Source: JBECKR01 sp040235415 (lineage in GTDB: Bacteria; Acidobacteriota; Polarisedimenticolia; Polarisedimenticolales; Polarisedimenticolaceae). Taken from it: a DNA stretch of 32,760 nucleotides. Where the stretch lies: assembly GCA_040235415.1 (NCBI GenBank), contig JBECKR010000046.1:1-32760 (forward strand). Direction: 5' to 3'. A program made the translations under genes and the position numbers. The notes under the pieces are model-generated. The model was not told where the DNA came from. It searched no databases and saw only the letters and a program-made list of their open reading frames with translations. Shown in pieces: positions 14,991 through 22,057 of the stretch (position 1 is its first letter; every line of letters starts with the position of its first letter).

Positions 14991-15718
14991 GGTGCGCTTC
15001 CCGGTCGCTCGGCGACCAGCCGGACCATGCCGCGCGGGCCGGGACCGACCGCGCCCTCGAGCCGGGCGGCCCGCGCGTACCGCACGACGGCGTCCGGGGA
15101 CAGCCGCAGCTTGCGGTAGCTCCCGACCCGCGTGCTCCAGCCGTCCGCGCCGCGCTCGTGCACGACGTCGTGCACGACGACGTGTCGCGGCTCCTCCTCG
15201 AGGAAGCAGGTCAGGATGCGGCTCTCGTCGCTGCGGACCGGGATGAACCGCGAGGTTCCCGTCGCAAGCCGGGTATAGTCGCGGAACGTCGCGACGAACC
15301 GCCCCCCGGGGCGCAGCCGCTCCGCGACGTCGCGCATCAACGCCTCGACGTCCGCCTCGTCGTCGAGATGCGTCAGCGTGTCGCCCATGCAGACGACGAC
15401 GTCGGCCGGTTCCGAGACGTGCTCGCGGAACCGCCGCAGGTCCGCGACGACGGCGCGGACGTCGAGCCCTTCCGAGTGACGCCGGAGCTCCTCGAGCAGC
15501 AGGGCGGAGGAGTCGATCGCGAGGACGCGGTAGCCGGCGCGGGCGAGCGGGATCGCGTGCATCCCGAACCCCGCGCCGAGATCGACGGCGAGGCCGCCGT
15601 CGCCGAGGACCCCGGCGAGGTCCCGCGCGCCGGCCTCGAGCGCGCGGTCGAGACCGCCCGCCATCCACAGATAGATCGGGGCGAGGAGCGCGTCGTAGTG
15701 CTCGGTTACGGAGGCCAT
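14987..15718 (-). CDS. Class I SAM-dependent methyltransferase
   Basis: A 243-residue methyltransferase. The SAM motif is AVDLGAGFGMHAIPLA (around residues 44-59), motif II is YRVLAIDSSALLLEEL, and the post-motif is ERLRPGGRFVATFRDYTR. The DxGAGxG core with an aromatic residue in FGMH is a mild variation. Its acceptor is unknown. The ATG at 15718 gives the family-like N-terminus MASVTEHYDALLAPIYLWM; an upstream open frame to 15952 is not protein-like. The gene overlaps the SnoaL-like gene downstream by 4 bp and begins 14 bp after a VOC gene, so the three form a probable operon. Confidence 0.87.
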   Translation of the reverse strand: MASVTEHYDALLAPIYLWMAGGLDRALEAGARDLAGVLGDGGLAVDLGAGFGMHAIPLARAGYRVLAIDSSALLLEELRRHSEGLDVRAVVADLRRFREHVSEPADVVVCMGDTLTHLDDEADVEALMRDVAERLRPGGRFVATFRDYTRLATGTSRFIPVRSDESRILTCFLEEEPRHVVVHDVVHERGADGWSTRVGSYRKLRLSPDAVVRYARAARLEGAVGPGPRGMVRLVAERPGSAP

Positions 15719-15732
15719 GTCGTCGCCGCGCC

Positions 15733-16101
15733 TCAGCCGCCGGCCGCCGCGGTGAACGTCAGGCGGTTGCCGAACGGGTCCAGGACCGACATGTCCCGCG
15801 TGCCCCACGGCATCGCCTCGATTCCGGGCCGGGCGTATCCGTAGCGCTTCGATCCGAGCTCGTCGTGGAAGCGGTCGAGGTCGGAGGTTTCGATCCGCAC
15901 CGCCGCGCCCGGACAGCAATCCCCGTGGTGCTCGGACAGGTGCAGCACGCACCCGTCCCGCGAGATCTGCATGTACAGCGGCAACCCGGGCTCGAAGCGA
16001 TGCTCCCAGTCGACCGCGAACCCCAGAAAGTCGACGTAGAACTCTCTCGCCTTGGCCTCGTCGAATATCCGAAGAATGGGCGTCGTCCTTCCGAATTTCA
16101 C
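15733..16101 (-). CDS. Glyoxalase-superfamily (VOC) protein, bleomycin-resistance-like
   Basis: A 122-residue VOC protein beginning at GTG (16101), with GGAGACGGC just upstream. TTPILRIFDEAKAREFYVDF followed by LGFAVDWEHRF is the N-terminal beta-alpha-beta module. LYMQISRDGCVLHLSEHHGD carries metal-ligand-like His and Glu residues, and DMSVLDPFGNRLTF is the usual last strand. This arrangement is that of the small glyoxalase/bleomycin-binding proteins, which sequester antibiotics or act on small electrophiles. Resistance is not demonstrated here. It heads a short group with the methyltransferase and SnoaL-like genes. Confidence 0.87.
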   Translation of the reverse strand: MKFGRTTPILRIFDEAKAREFYVDFLGFAVDWEHRFEPGLPLYMQISRDGCVLHLSEHHGDCCPGAAVRIETSDLDRFHDELGSKRYGYARPGIEAMPWGTRDMSVLDPFGNRLTFTAAAGG

Positions 16102-16145
16102 GCCGTCTCCTCTCCCTCGCGCGAAGCGACCGGATCGCCGCGAGT

Positions 16146-16430
16146 CTACGGTCGATCGAGGTGCGGCGCGACGATCTCCTGCGTGTCCCGGCTGGGGACG
16201 ACCGGGACGATCTCGAACGTCACCCCGAGGCCGCGCCACTGCAGCACCCACTGCTGCATCGACCGCAGGTCGTCGCACTCCATGAGCTGGAAGCAGCGCG
16301 CGAAGCTCGGCTCGACCCAGCTGTCGAGGTACCTCAGGCCGTCGGGGAGATTCCGACCGCCGTCGCGGACCCGGCGGTAGACCGGCACCATGTCGTCGTC
16401 CCGAAAGCGTTCGATGAGCATGAACAGCAT
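16146..16430 (-). CDS. DUF3303-family small protein
   Basis: A 94-residue protein resembling DUF3303: the first strand MLFMLIERFRDDDMVPVYRR, the helix VRDGGRNLPDGLRYLDSWVE, then RCFQLMECDD and IVPVVPSRDTQEIVAPHL. The pattern predicts a ferredoxin-like alpha/beta barrel of the kind found in dimeric stress proteins. No function is established. It is preceded by the RidA-family gene on the same strand (29 bp gap). Confidence 0.8.
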   Translation of the reverse strand: MLFMLIERFRDDDMVPVYRRVRDGGRNLPDGLRYLDSWVEPSFARCFQLMECDDLRSMQQWVLQWRGLGVTFEIVPVVPSRDTQEIVAPHLDRP

Positions 16431-16459
16431 CGCCGGACCCTCCGCGGTCCCTCGAGCCC

Positions 16460-16927
16460 TCAGCGGACCTCGAGCACGGCTTCGACCTCGACCGCCACGC
16501 CGTACGGCAGCGCGGCGACGCCGACCGCCATACGGGTGTGCCGGCCCGCCTCGCCGAACACCTCGACGAGCAGGTCCGACGCCCCGTTGACCACCTGCGA
16601 CTGCCCGGTGAACCCGGGTGCGGACGCGACGTAGCCGGCGACCCGGACCCATCGCACGACGCGGTCGAGGTCGCCCTCGAGGGCGTGGCGGGCGTGGGCG
16701 ACGAGATTCAACACGCACAGACGCGCGGCCTGCTGCCCTTCCTCGACCGAGAACTCGCGGCCGAGCGACCCGACGAACCGGCGCTCGCCGTTCCACTGCG
16801 ACAGCTGACCCGTGAGGAACAGCAGGCTGCCCACGCGGTGGTACGGCACGTAGTTGGCGCCGGGAGTGCTGGGCTCGGGGAGCTCGATCCCCAGCCCGGC
16901 GAGGCGTCGGTCTACTCGAGACGGCAC
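16460..16927 (-). CDS. RidA/YjgF-family protein, divergent subgroup
   Basis: A 155-residue RidA-fold protein. PSTPGANYVPYHRVGSLLFL, TGQLSQWNGERRFVGSLGRE, RLCVLNLVAHARHALEGDLD and the final VAALPYGVAVEVEAVLEV are the standard elements. Archetypal RidA deaminates reactive enamine/imine intermediates using an Arg shortly before the final strand. Here the corresponding RMAVGVAALP segment has Ala at the likely Arg position, as in the YjgF-like subgroup that includes the longer N-terminal extension. The RidA imine deaminase activity is therefore uncertain. Neighbours are DUF3303 and SnoaL-like genes on the same strand. Confidence 0.87.
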   Translation of the reverse strand: MPSRVDRRLAGLGIELPEPSTPGANYVPYHRVGSLLFLTGQLSQWNGERRFVGSLGREFSVEEGQQAARLCVLNLVAHARHALEGDLDRVVRWVRVAGYVASAPGFTGQSQVVNGASDLLVEVFGEAGRHTRMAVGVAALPYGVAVEVEAVLEVR

Positions 16928-16960
16928 GGGTCACCTCCGCAGGCGTCGGCTCGAACGACG

Positions 16961-17314
16961 CTATTCGTAGTGCGCGCAGGCCCGGACGACCCGGCCGGCC
17001 GTGTCGAAGAAGAATACCTCCACGGCCATGCCCCGGACGCCGCGATAGTAGATCGCGACGCTGTCGGCGCCGGCGAGCGTCTTGACGTGCTCGAACGCCA
17101 ACGCCGGCAGCCGCCTCAGCGCCTCGGCCCAGTATGCCGCGACCGCCTCTTTTCCTCGCAGCCTGCCGGACGGTTCGCCCGCGAGTGTTGCGATGTACGG
17201 CGAGGACATCTCGAAGTCGTCGGCGTAGTGCGACAGCACGCGCTCGAGATCGCGGCGATTCCAGGCGTCGATCCAGTCCCGAGCGAACTCGTTCGCGAAT
17301 TCCGGTGCGATCAT
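16961..17314 (-). CDS. SnoaL-like NTF2-fold protein
   Basis: A 117-residue protein of the nuclear-transport-factor-2/SnoaL fold: the helix EFARDWIDAWNRRDLERVLS, then YADDFEMSSPYIATL, GRLRGKEAVAAYWAEALRRL, and strands VAIYYRGVRG and AVEVFFFDTAGRVVRACAHY. No catalytic residue can be assigned. Its ATG overlaps the stop of the DHFR-like gene upstream (ATGA, 17311-17314), suggesting coupled translation. Several unrelated members of this fold occur in the window (14550, 26790 and a fragment at 20100). Confidence 0.87.
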   Translation of the reverse strand: MIAPEFANEFARDWIDAWNRRDLERVLSHYADDFEMSSPYIATLAGEPSGRLRGKEAVAAYWAEALRRLPALAFEHVKTLAGADSVAIYYRGVRGMAVEVFFFDTAGRVVRACAHYE

Positions 17315-17976
17315 CGGGCCTCCGCGACTCCGCGCGTGTTCGTCAGCACGACGTGGGTCGCCTTGGCGCTCGGGACGTGCTCGCTGCAGGCGTAGCCCAG
17401 GGCGGGCAGATCGAGCCCCGCGAGGAGATGCTCGCCGGCACCGAGCAGCACCGGCGCGATCGCGAGGTGCATCGTGTCGACGAGGCCGGCCCGAAGGTAC
17501 TGCCGCACGGTCGCGACCCCGCCGCCGAGCCGCACGTCCCGTCCCGCGGCGGCGTCCGTCGCGCGCCGCAGCGCGTCCTCGGTCCCTCCCGTCACGAACA
17601 CGAACTCGGTGCCGCCCGCCATCCGGAGCGTCGCGCGGGCGTGCGTGGTGAGCACGAACACCGGCGTGTGGTACGGAGGGTTGTCGCCCCACCAGCCCCG
17701 CCAGCTCTCGTCCGGCCACGGTCCGCGGACCGGGCCGAACATGTTGCGGCCGAGGATCCAGGCCCCGATGCCGTCGACGCCGCGGGCCGCGAAGTCGTCG
17801 TCGATGCCGGTCTCGCCGCCGTCCTCGCCGTGCATCCGCCGGAACGTCCGCGTGCCGAAGATCCACTCGTGCAGCGCGAGGCCGCCGATACCGAGCGGGT
17901 TCTTCAGGTCCTGGTCCGGACCCGCGCCGTAGCCGTCGATCGAGATCGAGAAGCCGTGCACGCGGAGCTTCGACAT
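17311..17976 (-). CDS. Dihydrofolate reductase-family protein (RibD C-terminal-like)
   Basis: A 221-residue RibD_C-type reductase-fold protein. Landmarks are LRVHGFSISIDGYGAGPDQD (first strand and flap), GAWILGRNMFGPVRG (around residue 72), TPVFVLTTHAR, the nucleotide-binding turn RLGGGVATVRQYLRAGLVDT, and IAPVLLGAGEHLL. Homologues are often annotated as dihydrofolate reductases or deaminase-reductase domain proteins; the substrate is unknown. It overlaps the SnoaL-like gene by 4 bp and starts 7 bp after the YdhR-like gene. Confidence 0.88.
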   Translation of the reverse strand: MSKLRVHGFSISIDGYGAGPDQDLKNPLGIGGLALHEWIFGTRTFRRMHGEDGGETGIDDDFAARGVDGIGAWILGRNMFGPVRGPWPDESWRGWWGDNPPYHTPVFVLTTHARATLRMAGGTEFVFVTGGTEDALRRATDAAAGRDVRLGGGVATVRQYLRAGLVDTMHLAIAPVLLGAGEHLLAGLDLPALGYACSEHVPSAKATHVVLTNTRGVAEAR

Positions 17977-17983
17977 CGTTCCC

Positions 17984-18292
17984 CTAGCGCGCGAACGGTC
18001 CGCGGTCCGGCCGCAACGGGTAGAGCAGGTCGTAGGCTTCCCGTCGCACCTCGGTCGCCTCGTAGGCCGAGGCGATCGTCTTCGCGAGCTCCGACTCGCG
18101 GTACGCCTCGAGCGCCGCCTCGCTCTCGAAGAAGTAGATGCCGCAGACGTCCCCCGTCTCGCGGTCGCGGCCGTAGATCTTCTGCACCAGCCCGGGCACC
18201 TCGAGAAAGCGGGGCCGCCGCTCGAGCAGTCGCCTCTCGAGCTCCTCGATGTCGAGCCCGGTCTTGACTCGGACGAACAGGATCACGGGCAT
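17984..18292 (-). CDS. YdhR-like putative monooxygenase (dimeric alpha/beta barrel)
   Basis: A 102-residue protein: the strand VILFVRVKTGLDIEELERRL, then RPRFLEVPGLVQKIYGRDRE, GIYFFESEAALEAYRESELA, and a short C-terminus. The RFLEVPGL...KIYG...G..YFFES.AALEAY signature resembles E. coli YdhR, a ferredoxin-like dimeric barrel annotated as a putative monooxygenase. Activity is not proven for the family. It lies between the cupin (18314) and the DHFR-like gene on the same strand with short gaps, so a common transcript is likely. Confidence 0.82.
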   Translation of the reverse strand: MPVILFVRVKTGLDIEELERRLLERRPRFLEVPGLVQKIYGRDRETGDVCGIYFFESEAALEAYRESELAKTIASAYEATEVRREAYDLLYPLRPDRGPFAR

Positions 18293-18313
18293 GAGTCTCC
18301 TCCTCGCGGCCGG

Positions 18314-18790
18314 CTACCTCGCGACCGGGGGCGGGGCCACGGTCATGCCGTGGCGCCGGAACACCGCCGTCATCTTCGCGGGATCGGGCGGGCCGCCGGC
18401 GGCGGCACCGATCACCTCGGCGGCCTCCCGGAAGTACGCGGGACCCATGATCGCGGGGCTGATGACGGCGAGCTGCTTCACGTCGGCGCCGCCGAAGTTG
18501 TCGAAGCGGTGCACCGCTCCGCGGGGGATGCACAGCGCCTGCCCGGGGCCGACCTCGATCGGCTTGCCGTCCACCGTCCAGGTCAGAACGCCCTCGATCC
18601 CGTAGAGCACCTCCTCGTACGCGTCGTTCCTGTGCGCGGGCGCGGCCAGCTTCTGCCCCTTGGGGACGCGGAGCTCGAACACCGACACGCTCCCGGCGGA
18701 ATCGTCGCCCGTCAGGAGGAATCGGATCCCCAGCGGCCCGATCGCGATGGTCTCTTCCGAGGGATTCACTTTCGGCGAGCTCGGCTCCAT
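18314..18790 (-). CDS. Cupin-domain protein
   Basis: A 158-residue single-domain cupin. Motif 1 lies in PAHRNDAYEEVLYGIEG (residues 51-67), with His and Glu as likely metal ligands. Motif 2 is GPGQALCIPRGAVHRFDNFG (81-100), including the H that completes the metal site. The C-terminal helix extension (YFREAAEVIG, then PPDPAKMTAVFRRHGM) is often seen in soil cupins annotated as quercetin-dioxygenase-like. The ATG at 18790 follows AAAGGAG. The reaction is unknown. Confidence 0.87.
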   Translation of the reverse strand: MEPSSPKVNPSEETIAIGPLGIRFLLTGDDSAGSVSVFELRVPKGQKLAAPAHRNDAYEEVLYGIEGVLTWTVDGKPIEVGPGQALCIPRGAVHRFDNFGGADVKQLAVISPAIMGPAYFREAAEVIGAAAGGPPDPAKMTAVFRRHGMTVAPPPVAR

Positions 18791-18828
18791 GACCGTCTCC
18801 TTTCGCGAGTTGCGTTCGCCCCCGGTTT

Positions 18829-19266
18829 CTACCGATTCTCCGACTTCAGAAACGTCGTGCCGGTCGGGCCGACGCCCGACTCCTGGTAGCTCACGTCGCC
18901 GTCCCGGGCCCAGACGTAGTGCGGGACGCCCGCAGGAGCGACGTACACCGCTCCCGCGGGGACGGCCACGACCTTCGTTTCGTCGAGCGTCGTGCCGAAC
19001 CCGACGTAGAGGGTACCGCTCAGGACCGTGGTGTTGCGCGCGTCCGGGTGCGTGTGCGCCGGAATCCGCGCACCGTTCGCGAGCTCGACGCGCAGGAGGT
19101 AGACGCCGGGCGACTCCTCGGCCCCGAGGACCCATGCTGCGCGCAGTCCGGGAACGCCCGGAGGGCTCACCCAGTGCAGGTCGCCCGGCAGGATCGGGAC
19201 GGGGGCGTCGCCGGCGGTCGCCGCGGCGGTCGCGAGCAGGAGGGCGGCGACCACGGCGCTTCTCAC
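18829..19266 (-). CDS. Secreted cupin-domain protein
   Basis: About 145 residues with an N-terminal signal peptide (AVVAALLLATAAATAGDAP) and a cupin domain. ARIPAHTHPDARNTTVLSGT is motif 1 with two His ligands, and VPAGAVYVAPAGVPHYVWAR is motif 2. It should act in the periplasm. The start is taken as the GTG at 19266, which overlaps the TGA stop of the SelW-like gene (GTGA, 19263-19266), implying coupled translation. The cupin is the last gene in VOC, SelW-like, cupin order. Its substrate is unknown. Confidence 0.82.
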   Translation of the reverse strand: MRSAVVAALLLATAAATAGDAPVPILPGDLHWVSPPGVPGLRAAWVLGAEESPGVYLLRVELANGARIPAHTHPDARNTTVLSGTLYVGFGTTLDETKVVAVPAGAVYVAPAGVPHYVWARDGDVSYQESGVGPTGTTFLKSENR

Positions 19267-19529
19267 GCGTCGGGCTCCCGCGCGCGTTGCCGCTCGAGCA
19301 GGTCGACCACCGCTTCGGGGTCGGGATAGCCCGCGCCGAAGCTCCGGGTGAACCAGTTCCCTCCGCGCACGGCGACCGTCCGGCCGTCCGCGAGGACCTC
19401 GAACTGGCCGATCCCGCCGGGGACCGTCTCCGCCTCGATGCCGAGACGCTTGCGGATGAGGGTCGCGAGACCCGCGACCTTGGCTCGGTTGTTCATTCAC
19501 GTCGGACAGTGCACGATCTCGATCTTCAT
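19263..19529 (-). CDS. SelW/Rdx-like selenoprotein with CxxU motif (UGA = Sec at codon 11)
   Basis: An 88-residue thioredoxin-like-fold protein of the Rdx (SelW/SelT/SelH) family. The N-terminus reads MKIEIVHCPTU: Cys8 and, at codon 11, an in-frame TGA (19497-19499) in the place of the second thiol of the CxxC/CxxU redox motif. Past the TGA the frame continues as MNNRAKVAGLATLIRKRLG, then GGIGQFEVLADGRTVAVRGG and NWFTRSFGAGYPDPEAVV, as in full-length homologues. A SECIS-like hairpin follows at 19461-19479. The ATG at 19529 has GGGGAGGG 5 nt upstream, whereas the ATG right after the TGA (19496) has no ribosome site and would lose the whole redox strand. It starts 15 bp after a VOC gene and overlaps the cupin gene. 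SelW-type proteins are thought to reduce small disulfides or protein partners; the function here is inferred. Confidence 0.9.
19461..19479 (-). promoter_or_regulatory. Bacterial SECIS element of the SelW-like gene
   Basis: Minus-strand sequence GGTCGCGGGTCTCGCGACC: a perfect 7-bp stem with the loop GGTCT. The stem begins 17 nt after the UGA and the apical loop 24 nt after it. Bacterial SECIS elements have a short loop with G in the first two positions, 16-37 nt from the UGA. The loop resembles the GGUCU of the E. coli fdhF SECIS recognised by SelB. Confidence 0.8.
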
Positions 19530-19544
19530 GCGGCCCTCCCCTCG

Positions 19545-19934
19545 CTAGTCTTCCCGGTAGCACACCTCGAGGCAGTTGCCGAACGGGTCCTCGAAAAACA
19601 CGGCGTAGTACGTCGCGCTGTACTCCGGGCAGTCTCGCGGCCCGCTGACGTTGCGGGCGCCCGCGTCCCGCAGGACCTTGCCGATCTCGTCGACCTTCTC
19701 GCGGCTCTCCGCCCAGAACGCGATGCGGTTGGCATTGGCGCGGTGATCCCGGTCCTCGGTGAACCCGAACCAGGCCTGGTCGGGGAGCGTCCCGGGGGCA
19801 TCGTAGCCCTGGAATCGCCTGCCTCGCCAACCCTCGCCGAAGCCGATGGCGGGGAGGATCTCGGAGTAGAACGCCCAGGCTCGCTCGATGTCGTTGACCC
19901 GCAGGTCGACGTGCTGGTAGGGGTTTCTCTTCAT
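19545..19934 (-). CDS. Glyoxalase/VOC-family protein
   Basis: A 129-residue VOC protein. NPYQHVDLRVNDIERAWAFY followed by SEILPAIGF is the first module, with a His in the usual metal-ligand position. ANRIAFWAESREKVDEIGKV is the second module's start, and YYAVFFEDPFGNCLEVCYRE is the last strand with a Glu ligand. Such proteins often act on glyoxal, bleomycin-type drugs or aromatic substrates; no specific one can be named. Two Cys near the C-terminus are unusual but not diagnostic. A GGGGAG ribosome site precedes the ATG. It is immediately upstream of the SelW-like selenoprotein gene. Confidence 0.88.
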   Translation of the reverse strand: MKRNPYQHVDLRVNDIERAWAFYSEILPAIGFGEGWRGRRFQGYDAPGTLPDQAWFGFTEDRDHRANANRIAFWAESREKVDEIGKVLRDAGARNVSGPRDCPEYSATYYAVFFEDPFGNCLEVCYRED

Positions 19935-20099
19935 GTGTGGCTCCCCACGACGCGCCCCGATCCTACCTCCGGCCCGGAACGAGATCGTCGGGCCAGGGGC
20001 CGTCGACTCCCGCCACCGCTGGAAGAGCGGCTCGAGGCCGGCCCCCTCGAGCCGCTCGGTGCGGTCGCTTCGTCCCGCCAGCTTTCCGCCCTTCCCGGA

Positions 20100-20342
20100 C
20101 TATTTCTGCAGCTTGTCGACGACGTCGATCATCGCCGGCGAGGTGTCGGTGTGGTGATGGATCATCTTCCACCCCCCGGGCTCCCGCCGGTAGACGTTCG
20201 TGACGCGTTGGTCGATCGAGACGTCGTGTCCGGCGAACCGGAACCGGCCGCGCTCGACCCCGACCTCGTACCCGATGTCTCCCGCGACCCGGACGATCTG
20301 ATCCTGGATCTCGATCTTGCCGTCCGCGGCCGCCTCCGCCAC
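20100..20342 (-). pseudogene. N-terminally truncated SnoaL-like protein
   Basis: The frame encodes the second half of an NTF2-fold protein: GKIEIQDQIVRVAGDIGYEV, then FRFAGHDVSIDQRVTNVYRR and EPGGWKMIHHHTDTSPAMID, ending KLQK with TAG. Reading upstream, the frame stays open for only about 20 more codons (to the TAG of the next gene) with no ATG. Family members need about 50 more N-terminal residues. The only GTG (20342) has no ribosome site. The 5' part therefore seems deleted, probably by a recombination that joined it to the stop of the gene at 20412. It is most likely not translated usefully. Confidence 0.6.
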
Positions 20343-20411
20343 CTTCTCGAACGAGGTGAGAGCCGAGCCCGAGGTCGATCTTAACCCGTCGGTCGGAGCT
20401 TCGCCCGGCCG

Positions 20412-21074
20412 CTAGGACCCGAAAATCTCGAGTAGCTCGTCCCGAGTCGGGTCGCCGTGCGCGAGCCGTTCGAACACGAGCCGGTCGTGTTCTTCGCCGC
20501 CGTCGCCGGCCCGCAGCACGATTCGCCCGACCTCGGAGAACCCGTCCGAGGTGACGCGTTGCAGCGACACCACGGTCTCGCCTCCTCCGGCCGAACCGTG
20601 CTGAACGAGGTAGCAGCCCTCCGGGTACGAAAACGTCCGGAGGATTCGCCACGTCTCGCCGAGATAGCGGTACCCGCGGTCGGTGCGGGAGAACGCGAGG
20701 AACGAGCGATCGCCGGTCGTCCCGCGGGCGAACGCGATCTCCACGAGAACGTCGTCGCGCCCGTCGCAATCGAGGTCGCGATACGTCAGGACCGGATCCG
20801 ACTGGATCAGGGACCGGGACCAGTCCTCGACCTCCGTAAGGGAGGCGCAGCCCTCGCGGAACTCGGCCGGCACCCGTGGAGTGCGTCCCGTCATCAGGCT
20901 GTCGTCCGGGGGATAGCCGGCGACCGCCAGGACGCCGGCGAGAATGCCCGACAACGCGATCGGCGGCACCACGATCGCACCCATCGCCGTCTTCTTGGCC
21001 TGCTCCCGTCGGCGGAGCCGGAACGGGATCGAGACGGAAAGGACGGTGATGGAGCCGATCGCCGAGCGCCGCAC
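20412..21074 (-). CDS. Predicted exported protein with calcium-loop-like motif
   Basis: About 220 residues from a GTG at 21074; an ATG at 20984 is an alternative start, leaving 190 residues. A hydrophobic segment AIVVPPIALSGILAGVLAVA (residues 33-52 of the long form) looks like a signal or anchor. The mature region has DLDCDGRDDVLVEIAF, an FG-GAP/EF-loop-like DxDxDxxxD sequence, in a beta-rich context. The C-terminus (DRLVFERLAHGDPTRDELLE) is helical. No enzyme motif is recognised. It starts 22 bp after a cupin gene on the same strand. Confidence 0.7.
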   Translation of the reverse strand: MRRSAIGSITVLSVSIPFRLRRREQAKKTAMGAIVVPPIALSGILAGVLAVAGYPPDDSLMTGRTPRVPAEFREGCASLTEVEDWSRSLIQSDPVLTYRDLDCDGRDDVLVEIAFARGTTGDRSFLAFSRTDRGYRYLGETWRILRTFSYPEGCYLVQHGSAGGGETVVSLQRVTSDGFSEVGRIVLRAGDGGEEHDRLVFERLAHGDPTRDELLEIFGS

Positions 21075-21096
21075 GTTCTTCCCCCGTCGTTCCCGG

Positions 21097-21591
21097 CTAC
21101 TCGATCGGCCATTCCGGCGGATCGACCGGGACTCGCTGCTTCACGTCCGAGTACGCGACCTTCGGATCGGGCGTCGGCTCGGGAGCCTCGGCGCCGTACC
21201 GTCGCGCCAGGTCGCTCGCGGGGTAGAACAACGGCTCCTCGCCTTTCTCGCGGTGCCCGATCGCGAGCAGCGCGCAGGGGCCGTCGCCGGCGCCGACGAA
21301 CACGTGCGTGGCGCCCGCGGGACAGTGCACGAAGTCCCAGGGTCCGAGGTCGCGCTCCTCGCCGTTGATCAGGAGCGTGCAGCGCCCGGCGAGGACCAGG
21401 AAGTCCTCCTGGGCCTCCTCCCGGTGGTAGCGGCAGTTCGGCTTGCCGGGCTCGAGCAGGAAGATGTGGATCCCGATCTGCGGGAACGGGTCTCCCGTGT
21501 CGAACCGGCAGACCTTGCCGAACGCCTCGCTCTGGAACCAGTTCGCGGCCTTGACGTTCTTCACGAACCAGCCGCCCCGTTCTTCGACCAT
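21097..21591 (-). CDS. Cupin-domain protein
   Basis: A 164-residue cupin. The first motif is CRYHREEAQEDFLVLAGR (residues 53-70, with His and Glu metal ligands), then TLLINGEERDLGPWDFVHCP and AGATHVFVGAGDGPCALLAI as motif 2. A C-terminal tail (YGAEAPEPTPDPKVAYSDV) is likely extended. Length and order resemble cupins annotated as mannose-6-phosphate-isomerase-like, but the substrate is unknown. The ATG at 21591 is preceded by AAAAGGAGG, a very strong ribosome site. It is in the same direction as the VOC gene, which ends 41 bp upstream. Confidence 0.88.
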   Translation of the reverse strand: MVEERGGWFVKNVKAANWFQSEAFGKVCRFDTGDPFPQIGIHIFLLEPGKPNCRYHREEAQEDFLVLAGRCTLLINGEERDLGPWDFVHCPAGATHVFVGAGDGPCALLAIGHREKGEEPLFYPASDLARRYGAEAPEPTPDPKVAYSDVKQRVPVDPPEWPIE

Positions 21592-21632
21592 GTCGCCTCC
21601 TTTTCGCTGGGTCTCCCGTGCCGTCACGGTGT

Positions 21633-22016
21633 CTACTCGCGACCCGCGCTCCCGGGGACCTCGACACGCCAGGGATTGCTCGTATGGCGGTCCGGATCGG
21701 TCTCGGCGAACGCGATCTCGTTCCCGTCCGGGTCGCGGACGATGAACAGGTCCATCCACGCCGTCTCGATGATCTCTCCCGGCTCTCCGCCGCGGGCGCG
21801 AACCCGCGAGCGGTGCGCGCGCAGGTCCTCGACCCTGAAGTACAGCCGTTCCGTTCCGACCATGCTCTCCTGTGCGCTCGAGGTCGGCTCGTGCACGCCG
21901 AACTTCACCCCGGCCGCGGCCATTTCCGCGTAGTACGGCCGGCCGTGCGATTCCGCGAAGCCCTCGAACTCGAAGCCGAGCACGTCGCGATAGAGCGGCG
22001 CGCTGCTTCGTCGCAT
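21633..22016 (-). CDS. VOC-family protein with short N-terminus
   Basis: A 127-residue VOC protein. It starts MRRSSAPLYRDVLGFEFEGF, so the usual first strand that carries a metal-ligand His is missing or replaced by MRRSSAP. The middle (ESHGRPYYAEMAAAGVKFGV, RLYFRVEDLRAHRSRVRARG) and end (DLFIVRDPDGNEIAFAE) are normal. The ATG at 22016 has AGGGAG 8 nt upstream, so the short form is probably translated. Upstream in-frame sequence does not encode the missing strand. Metal binding may be weakened. Confidence 0.8.
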   Translation of the reverse strand: MRRSSAPLYRDVLGFEFEGFAESHGRPYYAEMAAAGVKFGVHEPTSSAQESMVGTERLYFRVEDLRAHRSRVRARGGEPGEIIETAWMDLFIVRDPDGNEIAFAETDPDRHTSNPWRVEVPGSAGRE

Positions 22017-22057
22017 GCCGGTTCTCCCTGCCGACGCCACGACCGGCGAAGCGCCCG

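Noticed and set aside
15095..15105. GGGGACAG-like string in the methyltransferase gene
   Set aside because: It lies inside coding sequence and lacks the palindromic arms.
19263..19496. A 77-residue protein starting at the ATG after the TGA
   Set aside because: It has no ribosome site and lacks the redox motif; the frame upstream of the TGA completes the Rdx domain.
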